Source of the DNA: Deltaproteobacteria bacterium
GTDB taxonomy: Bacteria; Desulfobacterota; DSM-4660; Desulfatiglandales; Desulfatiglandaceae
Reading direction: 5' to 3'
NCBI GenBank assembly: GCA_021737785.1
Contig: JAIPDI010000038.1
Coordinates: 1 to 52,261, forward strand
DNA length: 52,261 bases
This document shows, piece by piece, positions 8,232 through 18,845 of the stretch. The notes under the pieces are model-generated. The model was not told the origin of the DNA, ran no database searches, and worked only from the letters and a program-made list of their open reading frames with translations. Made by a program: the position numbers and the translations under genes. The stretch's first letter is position 1; each line of letters begins with the position of its first letter.

Positions 8232-9520
8232 GACTCTCCCCTCATCCTGTCCGGTTCCCCATCGGCGCACAAAAAGTCGGGAAGGCGCTCCCCCCGGATT
8301 AGATCTTCAAACCCTTCCCTCTCCCTTATGATATGAAAACAATCTCCCTTGACCATCACCTCACAGACCCTCGGGCGTGAATTGTAGGTGGAAGACATAC
8401 TGAAACCATAGGCCCCGGCACTCATGACCGCCACGAGGTCCCCCGGCTCAAGCCTCTCCACATCCCTCCCTTTTGCCAGAAAATCGCCGGACTCGCAGAC
8501 AGGTCCGACGATATCGGCCCTGATGGTTTCACGGCCGGTGATCGTCACAGGCTGGATCGCATGATACGAATGATAGAGACTCGGCCGCATCAGATCATTC
8601 ATGGCCGCATCCACCACAAAAAACATCTTCTCCCGGGTGGGCTTGGTGTAAAGGACCTTGGCAACCAGAATTCCGGCATTGCCCACGATGACACGACCCG
8701 GTTCCAGGATCAGGGTCACATCCATGGTCCCCATTTCCTCCTGGACCTTCCGGGCATAATCCTCAGGGAGGGGCGGAGTCTCTGTATCATAGGTGATCCC
8801 CAGGCCCCCCCCCAGGTCCAGATACGAGATCGTAATACCCATATCACTCAGGCGTTGGATGAATTCCTTGAGCTTTCGAAGGGCATCCACAAAGGGACTC
8901 ACCTGGGTGAGCTGAGAACCGATATGGCAGGAAACCCCGGTGACATCCAGTCCATTGAGTCCGTCGGCAACCGCATACTGCTCCAGGGCCTCGTCAATAT
9001 CGATGCCGAACTTGTTTTCCTTCAGGCCGGTGGAGATATAGGGATGGGTTTTCGGGTCCACATCCGGATTGACCCGAATGGCCACCCTCGCCCTCTTGCC
9101 GACCCGTTCAGCGATCTCATTGAGCGTCCGGATCTCCTGGGCGGACTCCACATTGAACATGAGGATGTCCGATTTCAGCGCATATTCGAGATCGGAAGTC
9201 CCTTTCCCCACGCCTGAATAGACAATTCTTGAGGGGTCCACCCCTGCCTTCAAGGCCCGGTACAGCTCTCCCCCCGATACGATATCGACGCCGCCTCCCA
9301 ACTGTGCGAAGAGCCTCAGGATGGCCATATTGGAATTGGACTTCATGGAAAAGCAGGTCAGGTGCTTCATGCCGCTGAATGCCCCGTCAAAGGCCTTGAA
9401 GTGTCGCGTCAGAGTGGCATGGGAATAGAGGTAGAACGGGGTGCCCACTTGCCGCGCAATATCTGCCACAGGCACGTCTTCACCATATAATGCGTTGTTT
9501 CTGTACTGAAAGTGATGCAT
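8228..9520 (-). CDS. lysA: Diaminopimelate decarboxylase
   Basis: LysA is the PLP-dependent enzyme for the final step to L-lysine. It is a fold-III decarboxylase with an alanine-racemase-like barrel: PLP lysine Lys60 in FSMKSNSN, the glycine-rich phosphate loop (LDLGGGLGI), and the CESGD motif that contributes to the neighbouring active site. I chose ATG 9520, giving MHHFQYRNNALYGEDVPV and 430 residues, because the open frame upstream of it is spacer-like and contains short repeats. No strong ribosome site precedes this ATG. It overlaps dapF by four bases. Confidence 0.94.
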   Translation of the reverse strand: MHHFQYRNNALYGEDVPVADIARQVGTPFYLYSHATLTRHFKAFDGAFSGMKHLTCFSMKSNSNMAILRLFAQLGGGVDIVSGGELYRALKAGVDPSRIVYSGVGKGTSDLEYALKSDILMFNVESAQEIRTLNEIAERVGKRARVAIRVNPDVDPKTHPYISTGLKENKFGIDIDEALEQYAVADGLNGLDVTGVSCHIGSQLTQVSPFVDALRKLKEFIQRLSDMGITISYLDLGGGLGITYDTETPPLPEDYARKVQEEMGTMDVTLILEPGRVIVGNAGILVAKVLYTKPTREKMFFVVDAAMNDLMRPSLYHSYHAIQPVTITGRETIRADIVGPVCESGDFLAKGRDVERLEPGDLVAVMSAGAYGFSMSSTYNSRPRVCEVMVKGDCFHIIREREGFEDLIRGERLPDFLCADGEPDRMRGES

Positions 9521-9697
9521 CTGAATATATCGGCAATTGAAAATTGATGACAAACGCCCATTTCTCCATGAGAAAAGGGCACGCTGGATCGCGCTTGACT
9601 CACCCAGCGCATCCGGCTCCACGACCCTCGATTGAAAACTCAATATTGAAGGAATGGGTTCAGAGGGCACCTCCGCCCCATGGGCAATCCTCAATGA
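9521..9697. repeat. Spacer with AATTTTCAAT-type repeats
   Basis: The lysA upstream spacer holds several variants of CAATTGAAAATTGA and TCAATATTGA on both strands. The same AT-rich unit recurs at 9691-9710 and 23967-23998. No gene is seen. Confidence 0.5.
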
Positions 9698-10192
9698 TCA
9701 ATTTTCAATCTGCACTCTGATCCTTTCCGATGGGGGACCTACAGCGTCCCGGCTGCCGATCAGACGAACTTCAAAAAACCATATCCCCTTTTTTTCCGGG
9801 ATGGAAATATCACAGGTGAAACGGTTCCCTGAGATAGTGGTTTCCACGGTATCTGTAAAAGCCGTCATCTCGATGGGGCACCCCTCACAGGGCGGACGGT
9901 CCTGAGGATACCACGCATGATAAATCCTGCAACCGGCGATATCAGCTCCCTTATCGGCGGCCTCCAGGGTTCCCTCCAGCCTGATCCGTCCATCCACCCA
10001 CGTTCCGGTCAATCCATCCACCCTGGCCGCAAGCTTCTTCTCCGGGAGAAAAGGAGGACCCTTCTTTCCGCACGCAGGAAAGAGTGCTGATAGAACTGTC
10101 AAAAGTAATGAGAGCAGTAAAATCGCCGGTATTCGGTTCAGGGTGGCCGGCCCTCTTTCATAGGGGTTAGGTCCGTTCGAATCCCTTTTCAT
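9698..10192 (-). CDS. Lipoprotein with LptM-like N-terminus
   Basis: The protein has a hydrophobic stretch (IPAILLLSLLLTVLSALFPA) ending at Cys41, followed by GKKGPPFLP. This resembles LptM/YifL-type lipoproteins (CGxKGPLxLP), which in enterobacteria also sit next to lysA/dapF and assist LptD maturation. Unlike the short LptM, it continues for about 120 residues with a likely beta-rich domain and two Cys near DRPPCEGCPIE. ATG 10192 overlaps the argH end by 26 bases, suggesting coupling. The lipobox is imperfect (Phe at -3) and the n-region is long, so the true start may be a little later. Confidence 0.75.
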   Translation of the reverse strand: MKRDSNGPNPYERGPATLNRIPAILLLSLLLTVLSALFPACGKKGPPFLPEKKLAARVDGLTGTWVDGRIRLEGTLEAADKGADIAGCRIYHAWYPQDRPPCEGCPIEMTAFTDTVETTISGNRFTCDISIPEKKGIWFFEVRLIGSRDAVGPPSERIRVQIEN

Positions 10193-11573
10193 TATCCATT
10201 CCCAGCTCTCGCTTTGCCCCGTCAATCTCTATCTTGACCCTGTCCGGGCTGGTTCCGCCCGGGCTGTTCCTTCTCGCCGGGGACAACAGCGGATCCAGCC
10301 ATTCGTAAACATCCTCGTCGATCTGCCTCGCAAATCCTTTCATATCGCTGAGCGTGAGTTCATGGAGTTCCTTTTTCTCCTCCACGGCAAGGAGCACCAT
10401 TTTCCCCACGGTCTCGTGGGCCTGTCGGAAGGTAATCCCCTTTCGCACCAGATAATCCGCCAAATCCGTCGCCACCAGAAAACCGCTGTGTATGGCCTCA
10501 TTTAATCGTTCTTTGTTGAAGGTGATCTCTCCCAGAAGCCGACACATCACCTCAAGACAGATGTGCACGGTATCGAAGGCATCAAACAAGGCCTCCTTGT
10601 CTTCCTGCATGTCTTTGTTATAGGTGAGGGGAAGACCCTTCATGGTGGTCAGCAGGGACATGAGATGGCCATATACACGGCCGGTTTTTCCCCGGATCAG
10701 TTCCGGCAGATCCGGATTCTTTTTCTGCGGCATGATACTGCTGCCCGTACAGAACGCGTCGGAAATGCGGACAAATCCATATTCCTGGCTTGACCAGATC
10801 ACCAGTTCTTCGCTCAACCGGCTCATGTGCATCATCAGGACCGAGGCATTGAAGAGAAATTCCAGGACAAAGTCCCTGTCGCTGACCGCATCCATACTGT
10901 TTCGAGAGATATGATCAAACCCCAGTTCCCTCGCAACCATTTCCCTGTCCAGGTTAAAGGTGGAACCGGCCAGGGCGGCGCTTCCCAGGGGCATGACATT
11001 TGCCCGTTCGAGGCTTTCAATAAACCGCTCACGGTCCCTCCCGAACATCTCATAGTAGGCTAGGAGATGATGAGACAGGAGCACAGGCTGGGCCCTCTGC
11101 AGGTGAGTGTATCCGGGCATGATGATATCCAGACTTTCCTCAGACAGCTTCACCAGGGCCCGCTGGTTCTCTTTAATCAGTTCAATGACGCCCTCGCTCA
11201 CATCCCTTACATAGAGCCGCACATCAAGGGCGACCTGATCATTGCGGCTTCTTCCGGTGTGGATCTTTTCCCCCAAGGCCCCGATTTTTTGGACAAGGGC
11301 CTTTTCCACGAGGCCGTGGATGTCCTCGTAATCGTCTTCAAAAGAAAACTCTCCATGGTCCAACTCACGCTGGATCTTTCCGAGGGCCTCCACAATCCGG
11401 GTGGACTCTTCATCTTTGATGATCCCCTGTGCCGCCAGCATCCGGCAGTGCGCAATGCTCCCCCGAATGTCATAGGAGTAAAGACGACGATCAAATTCGA
11501 TCGACGCATTGAATCGATTCACCAGGGCATCTGTATCCTGCTTGAAACGCCCCCCCCATAGTTTTTTTGTCAT
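10167..11573 (-). CDS. argH: Argininosuccinate lyase
   Basis: ArgH cleaves argininosuccinate to arginine and fumarate, the last step of arginine synthesis. The 468-residue length and the fumarase-superfamily signature GSSIMPQKKNPD are diagnostic; HTGRSRNDQVALD and the YTHLQRAQP motif with its catalytic His are also present. It begins with the canonical MTKKLWGGRF. It lies 87 bases after argG in the same run and overlaps the lipoprotein start. Confidence 0.97.
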   Translation of the reverse strand: MTKKLWGGRFKQDTDALVNRFNASIEFDRRLYSYDIRGSIAHCRMLAAQGIIKDEESTRIVEALGKIQRELDHGEFSFEDDYEDIHGLVEKALVQKIGALGEKIHTGRSRNDQVALDVRLYVRDVSEGVIELIKENQRALVKLSEESLDIIMPGYTHLQRAQPVLLSHHLLAYYEMFGRDRERFIESLERANVMPLGSAALAGSTFNLDREMVARELGFDHISRNSMDAVSDRDFVLEFLFNASVLMMHMSRLSEELVIWSSQEYGFVRISDAFCTGSSIMPQKKNPDLPELIRGKTGRVYGHLMSLLTTMKGLPLTYNKDMQEDKEALFDAFDTVHICLEVMCRLLGEITFNKERLNEAIHSGFLVATDLADYLVRKGITFRQAHETVGKMVLLAVEEKKELHELTLSDMKGFARQIDEDVYEWLDPLLSPARRNSPGGTSPDRVKIEIDGAKRELGMDNEKGFERT

Positions 11574-11660
11574 GGAAAATCCTTTTTGAGATTCAATTGC
11601 ATCCCCATTCAGCGGGACAAAAGATCCTCATGGCATGCTCGACATCAGATTTGCTTTCTC

Positions 11661-12869
11661 TCATGACTTGCGCTTCAGAAGCTGCGCGATCTTGAGCCGA
11701 AGACCGTTCAGTCGTATGAATCCTTCGGCATCCGCCTGTCTGTAGACCTCATCTTCTTCAAAGGTGGCAAAATCAGGATCATACAGGGACAGTGACGACA
11801 TCCTTCCGACCACCATGCAATTCCCTTTATAGAGCTTCAATCGCACCACGCCGGTGACATTTTTCTGCGATTCGTCGACCAGGGCCTGGAGCATTTCTCT
11901 TTCAGGGGAGAACCAGTATCCATTGTAGATCATGTCTGAATATCTCGGAATCAGCCCGTCCCGGATATGCATCACTTCCCGATCCACAGTAATGGATTCC
12001 ATGGCAATATGGGCCTTTCTGAGGATGGTGCCCCCTGGTGTTTCATAAACCCCCCGAGACTTCATCCCCACATACCGATTCTCCACCATATCGATGCGGC
12101 CGATGCCGTTTTTGCCTCCCAGTTCATTCAGGCGTGCCAGGAGCCCGGCAGGCGACAGGGTCTCGCCGTTCACAGAGACCGGGTTTCCTTTGTCAAACGC
12201 GATCTCCACATACTCCGCCAGGTCGGGCGCGTTCTCGGGCGAAACCGAGAGCACAAACATATCTTCAGGCGGCTCAGCCCATGTATCTTCCAATATCCCG
12301 CCTTCAAAGCTGATGTGCAGCAGATTCCGGTCGCTGGAATAGGGCTTTTTTTTGGTTACCGGCACCGGGATATTTCTGGACCGGGCATACGCCATGAGGT
12401 CTTCCCGTCCCTTGAAATCCCATATACGCCACGGCGCAATGATCTTGAAACCCGGCTCGAGCGCCATAAACGCCAGTTCGAACCTCACCTGGTCGTTCCC
12501 CTTTCCTGTGGCGCCGTGACTGACCGCATCGGCCCCCACACGCCTGGCTACCTCTACCTGACCACGTGCAATAAGCGGTCGTGCCAGTGAGGTCCCTAAC
12601 AGATAGGTCGATTCATACACCGCGTTTGCCCGCAGCGCAGGCCATACAAAATCCCGTACGAATTCCTCCTTCAGGTCATCCACCACCACATCATCGGCCC
12701 CGGTGCTCAAGGCCTTCTCTCTAATGCCTTCCACCTCGTCGCCCTGCCCCAGGTCCGCGGCATATGCCACCACAGGGCAGCCATAGGTCTCTTTAAGCCA
12801 GGTCAGGATGACGGAGGTATCCAATCCTCCGGAATATGCCAAGACGATTTTCTTGATCTCTTCGCTCAA
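11661..12869 (-). CDS. argG: Argininosuccinate synthase
   Basis: ArgG joins citrulline and aspartate using ATP. The N-terminal PP-loop [10 protein letters not shown] is present, followed by [15 protein letters not shown] and the SDRNLLHIS segment. I chose TTG 12869: it has a GGAG ribosome site seven bases away and gives 402 residues starting [15 protein letters not shown], the normal family length. ATG candidates further upstream (12917, 12980) add spacer-derived residues, including part of a dispersed repeat. It is separated from argD by about 225 bases containing repeats. Confidence 0.94.
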   Translation of the reverse strand: MSEEIKKIVLAYSGGLDTSVILTWLKETYGCPVVAYAADLGQGDEVEGIREKALSTGADDVVVDDLKEEFVRDFVWPALRANAVYESTYLLGTSLARPLIARGQVEVARRVGADAVSHGATGKGNDQVRFELAFMALEPGFKIIAPWRIWDFKGREDLMAYARSRNIPVPVTKKKPYSSDRNLLHISFEGGILEDTWAEPPEDMFVLSVSPENAPDLAEYVEIAFDKGNPVSVNGETLSPAGLLARLNELGGKNGIGRIDMVENRYVGMKSRGVYETPGGTILRKAHIAMESITVDREVMHIRDGLIPRYSDMIYNGYWFSPEREMLQALVDESQKNVTGVVRLKLYKGNCMVVGRMSSLSLYDPDFATFEEDEVYRQADAEGFIRLNGLRLKIAQLLKRKS

Positions 12870-12954
12870 TTCACTTCTCCGTCCGTTGATGTTGTCAAAG
12901 CCTCTATTGATATCCATTCCACAGGATTCCGCACTAACGCGAAACAGCCGCAAC

Positions 12955-13095
12955 CCCAAAAAGATCTCACACAGAGACACAGGGACACGGAGATCTTATC
13001 AAAGAAATAGGGTTGTCCTGGTTTTCTTCCCTGGCTCCGATTCCCCGTTAAACCTCAATCCCGAAATTTTCGAATTCCTGAATTCCCGAATCTTT
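12955..13095. repeat. Spacer with CTCTGTGTGAGATCTT and GAATTCCCGAAT repeats
   Basis: The argD-argG spacer contains aagatctcacacagagacac, a unit found again at 37970 and 41985, and a run of CGAATTCCTGAATTCCCGAAT. A palindromic AAGATCT / AGATCTT pair brackets the first block. No promoter is obvious. Confidence 0.55.
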
Positions 13096-14303
13096 CAGTC
13101 TTCCATCCCTTCAAATATCCTGTCAAGCGCTTCGATCAATCGGTCCACCTCATCCTCCTGCACGATCAGTGGCGGGACGAAACGGAGCACCTTTTCCTGG
13201 GCGCAATTGATCAAAAATCCGCTTTTCAGACATGCCTCCACCACCGGCGCGCCGGGTCGTTTCAGCTCCATGCCGATGATCAGGCCCAGACCCCTGACCT
13301 CCTGAACAAAATCATATTTCCGGCCGAGGCCCTCCAGCCTTTCTTTGAAATAAGCGCCTGTTTTTTCTGCATGGGAGATCCATCCGTCCTCCAAAAGGCT
13401 GCTCACCACGGCCTTTGAGACGGCTGTCAAAAGGGGCGTCCCGCCAAAGGTGGTGGCATGGCTTCCAGGCCCGAAGGCCGGGCTCAGCTCCTCAGTGGCA
13501 AGCATGGCGCCGATCGGAACCCCGTTCCCAAGTGCCTTTGCGAGTGTCATGATATCAGGCGTAACGCCGTAATGTTCGTGGGCGAACAGTCTCCCGGTCC
13601 TTCCCATTCCCACCTGAACCTCATCAAAGATCAACAGCACCCCCCGCTCACTGCACAGCTTCCTGACCCCATTGAGATACTCAGGATCCGGGCAAACAAC
13701 GCCCCCCTCTCCCTGGATCGGCTCGAGCATGACCGCGCATACAGAAGGATCCACGGCCTGTTCAAGGGCCTCCATATCATTGAATGGGACGAACCGGAAT
13801 CCCTCAAGCAGGGGATCGTAACCGGCCTGGATCTTGGTCTGGCCGGTCGCCGAAAGGGTCGCCATGGTCCGGCCGTGGAACGAATTGATCATTGAAACGA
13901 TTCCATGGCGGTTTGATCCGGACTTTTCATGGGCATAACGGCGTGCCAGTTTCAAGGCTGCCTCGTTCGCCTCGGCCCCGCTGTTGCAGAAAAACACCCG
14001 GTCGGCAAAGGAGTTCTCCACCAGGAGTTGCGCCAGTTCCACCTGAGGTCGCGTATAATAAAGATTAGACACATGGACCAGTTTTTTTGACTGTTCCTCC
14101 AGAACACGGGTCACCAGAGGCGAGCTGTGTCCCAGGGCGCAGACGGCAATCCCGCCCACAAAATCCAGATATTCCTTACCATCCTCGTCCCAGACCCGGC
14201 ATCCTTCCCCTTTCACCAGCACGATCGGAAATCGGCCGTAGGTCCGAAACATGTATTTGTCTGCCAGTTCCATGGTTGATCCGTCTTCTCTTATATCGTT
14301 CAT
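13095..14303 (-). CDS. argD: Acetylornithine aminotransferase
   Basis: This class-III PLP aminotransferase makes N-acetylornithine and in many bacteria also serves the diaminopimelate pathway. The 402-residue length is typical. Motifs include FCNSGAEANEAALKLAR, FHGRTMATLSATG, FDEVQVGMGRTG and the PLP lysine in MTLAKALGNG. ATG 14303 has a GAGGAAG ribosome site. It follows argB by about 40 bases. Assignment to ArgD rather than ornithine or GABA transaminase rests on family features and the arg-gene context. Confidence 0.93.
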   Translation of the reverse strand: MNDIREDGSTMELADKYMFRTYGRFPIVLVKGEGCRVWDEDGKEYLDFVGGIAVCALGHSSPLVTRVLEEQSKKLVHVSNLYYTRPQVELAQLLVENSFADRVFFCNSGAEANEAALKLARRYAHEKSGSNRHGIVSMINSFHGRTMATLSATGQTKIQAGYDPLLEGFRFVPFNDMEALEQAVDPSVCAVMLEPIQGEGGVVCPDPEYLNGVRKLCSERGVLLIFDEVQVGMGRTGRLFAHEHYGVTPDIMTLAKALGNGVPIGAMLATEELSPAFGPGSHATTFGGTPLLTAVSKAVVSSLLEDGWISHAEKTGAYFKERLEGLGRKYDFVQEVRGLGLIIGMELKRPGAPVVEACLKSGFLINCAQEKVLRFVPPLIVQEDEVDRLIEALDRIFEGMED

Positions 14304-14342
14304 TCACGTCTTCCTCTTTCAAAGCTGTCGAAGTTTTCCCAA

Positions 14343-16701
<2,359 letters not shown>

Positions 16702-16867
16702 TCCCACCTCATGATTGGTACGCCCGCACCCTGCGGTTTACGGACGGCTACAGTTTTGTCGTATGAAAAAATTACGGCTGATTCCCGCCCACCTCAATAT
16801 ATCAAAGGAAAGGCGTTCAGGTCCCTATCGTCCGAGAGACCCGAAGTCGCCGAGGTGGTCAGGAGAT

Positions 16868-17422
16868 CTATGCATCCAGCTCGAAGACCGTAATCTGATC
16901 GTTGGTATAGAGGCAAATGGAGGCCGCGATCTTCATGGACTCAGCGGCAATATCGGCCGGGTCCAGTTCGGAGTGTGCCACCAACGCCTGTGCAGCGGAG
17001 AGGGCGTAAGGGCCTCCCGAACCTATCGCTGCGACCGATTGGTCCGGTTCAATGACATCCCCGGTTCCGGATATTATCAGGATATGTTCACTGTCCATGG
17101 CCAGCAGGAGGGCCTCCAGCTTTCGTAATATTTTGTCGGTTCGCCAATCCTTTGCCAGTTCTACCGCGGCCCTAACCAGGTTTCCGCTGTAGGCCTCCAG
17201 CTTTCCTTCCAGTCGCTCGAATAAGTTGAAGGCATCGGCGGCCGCCCCCGCAAATCCGACCAGGACACTGTCGTTGTACATGCGCCGGATCTTTGAAGCC
17301 TTGTGTTTCATAATCGTTTCTCCAAGGGTAACCTGGCCGTCGGCAGCCATGACGCATTTCCCCTCTTTTATGACAGCAAGGACTGTTGTAGCCCGTAGCG
17401 TATTTGAATGATCTCGTGTCAT
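16868..17422 (-). CDS. hslV: ATP-dependent protease proteolytic subunit HslV
   Basis: HslV is the threonine peptidase of the HslUV (ClpQY) protease. The catalytic TTVLAV start is at residue 12 behind an 11-residue leader, longer than the single Met seen in many species, and no in-frame start lies closer. [11 protein letters not shown] and [16 protein letters not shown] are typical, and the 184-residue length fits the family. It lies 28 bases from xerC and is followed by hslU; the xerC-hslV-hslU order is widespread in Gram-negatives and Firmicutes. Confidence 0.96.
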   Translation of the reverse strand: MTRDHSNTLRATTVLAVIKEGKCVMAADGQVTLGETIMKHKASKIRRMYNDSVLVGFAGAAADAFNLFERLEGKLEAYSGNLVRAAVELAKDWRTDKILRKLEALLLAMDSEHILIISGTGDVIEPDQSVAAIGSGGPYALSAAQALVAHSELDPADIAAESMKIAASICLYTNDQITVFELDA

Positions 17423-17450
17423 GGTAAATCCTTACCTAAAACTTCTCCTG

Positions 17451-18422
17451 TTAACTCCTGGGATGGGCCTTATCGTACACCGCCATGAGCCTGTCCATGC
17501 TGACATGGGTGTATCTTTGGGTGGTTGACAGGCTTGCGTGCCCCAACAATTCCTGTACCGAACGAAGGTCGGCCCCGCCGTCCAACAGGTGGGTGGCAAA
17601 CGTATGGCGCATGGAATGAGGGCTGATCTCACTGGTCAGTCCTGTTTCCTTCACATATCGTTTAACAATTCTCCCGATGCTCCGGACCGAAAGACGCCCT
17701 CCCCGAAAATTAATAAACAGGGGACTTTGCGCCGATAGACCTCCTCCTGCCTTTTTCCTCATTTCGACAGTCGCGTGAAGGTAGTTCTTGAGGGCAGTCA
17801 ACGCCTGACGTCCCACCGGGACGATCCTCTCCCGATCGCCTTTCCCTCTAACCTTGATCAGCCGTTGATCAAAATCGACACTGGCCCTGTTGAGGCCCTG
17901 GAGCTCTCCGGCCCTGATCCCGCATGAATACAGCACTTCCAGGATAGCCAGATCTCTCAGGCCCAGGGTCTTCTTGCGATCAGGACGTTCAAGCAATCTG
18001 AAGACATCATCCACCTGAAGATATGCGGGAAGATACTTTTCCAGCTTGGGTGTCGCGATATCGGCTGCCGGATTCCTGGAGTTTAAGCCCTGCCTTTCCA
18101 GAAAAAGGAAGAATGTGCGGACAGCAGAGAGTTTGCGGGAAATCGACGACCGCCGAAGCCTGCCGTAGAAGCTCCCCACATATTCCCGTACTGTCAAAGC
18201 ATCGATGGAATCTACGGCGATATCGCCCATGGTGTCTTGAGACGACGATACCCCTTTTGAGGACAAAAATTCCCAAAACTGGCCCAGGTCAGTGATGTAA
18301 CTCTTCACGGTATGTTGAGAATATCCCTTTTGATCTCTCAGGTAACTCTCGAAAAGCGCTATTCCGTCGTGAAGCAGCAAGGTGGGTCTATTCCGCCTTT
18401 CCCGGATAAAAGCGTTTGGCAA
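17451..18422 (-). CDS. xerC: Tyrosine recombinase XerC
   Basis: XerC resolves chromosome dimers at dif together with XerD. The full catalytic set is present: Arg170 (CGIRAGEL), Lys194 (GKGDRER), His269 and Arg272 (HSMRHTFATH), His295 (LGHASLSTTQ) and Tyr304 (RYTH). The core-binding domain covers about residues 20-120. The only usable upstream start is a TTG at 18422 behind a run of G. Length (323) and its place before hslVU support XerC over a phage integrase. Confidence 0.93.
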   Translation of the reverse strand: MPNAFIRERRNRPTLLLHDGIALFESYLRDQKGYSQHTVKSYITDLGQFWEFLSSKGVSSSQDTMGDIAVDSIDALTVREYVGSFYGRLRRSSISRKLSAVRTFFLFLERQGLNSRNPAADIATPKLEKYLPAYLQVDDVFRLLERPDRKKTLGLRDLAILEVLYSCGIRAGELQGLNRASVDFDQRLIKVRGKGDRERIVPVGRQALTALKNYLHATVEMRKKAGGGLSAQSPLFINFRGGRLSVRSIGRIVKRYVKETGLTSEISPHSMRHTFATHLLDGGADLRSVQELLGHASLSTTQRYTHVSMDRLMAVYDKAHPRS

Positions 18423-18845
18423 CCCCCATCCGGTTTGATGACCTTGTAAACGCCTGATTCGCGATTCTATGATAACCCTTTGTTTTTACTGTACGGCAGT
18501 CCTGTTTTGGTGACTATTGCGCGTCTTTTGCGGCTGACATAAGTGTTTAAGATAACATATTTCTTGAAATTGGCAATTAAAAAAATACCCCTTAAATTCT
18601 TGACTTGACTTTGATTCGACTGTTGGTGTAATTCTAATTTTTTCTCAGTTTCGACACCCAGGCATGCCTGATGTTGCAGCCGGGGCATTTGTTCCTCACC
18701 AATGCACCTGTTTTGCGGCATAACGCGCTCAATGGATGGACCATGCCCCATCGGGGTCAACGGCGCCTGCGAAAGAGTCGGTAATTGCCCCATCCACACG
18801 GTTACAACCGCCAATATTATATATATAACGAAAGGGTTTCTGACT
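18423..18845. other. Divergent promoter region between xerC and the EF-G paralogue
   Basis: This 420-base spacer separates the minus-strand biosynthetic run from the plus-strand EF-G gene. It is AT-rich from 18540 to 18650. A candidate plus-strand promoter is listed separately. The 5' leader from 18660 to 18845 is GC-richer and stays open in the EF-G frame, but its encoded residues do not resemble EF-G. No known riboswitch was recognised. Confidence 0.5.
18605..18634 (+). promoter_or_regulatory. Candidate promoter of the EF-G paralogue
   Basis: TTGACT at 18605-18610 and TAATTC at 18629-18634 are 18 bases apart, in the AT-rich part of the spacer. A second TTGACT overlaps at 18600-18605. It would give a leader of about 200 bases. 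Confidence 0.4.
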
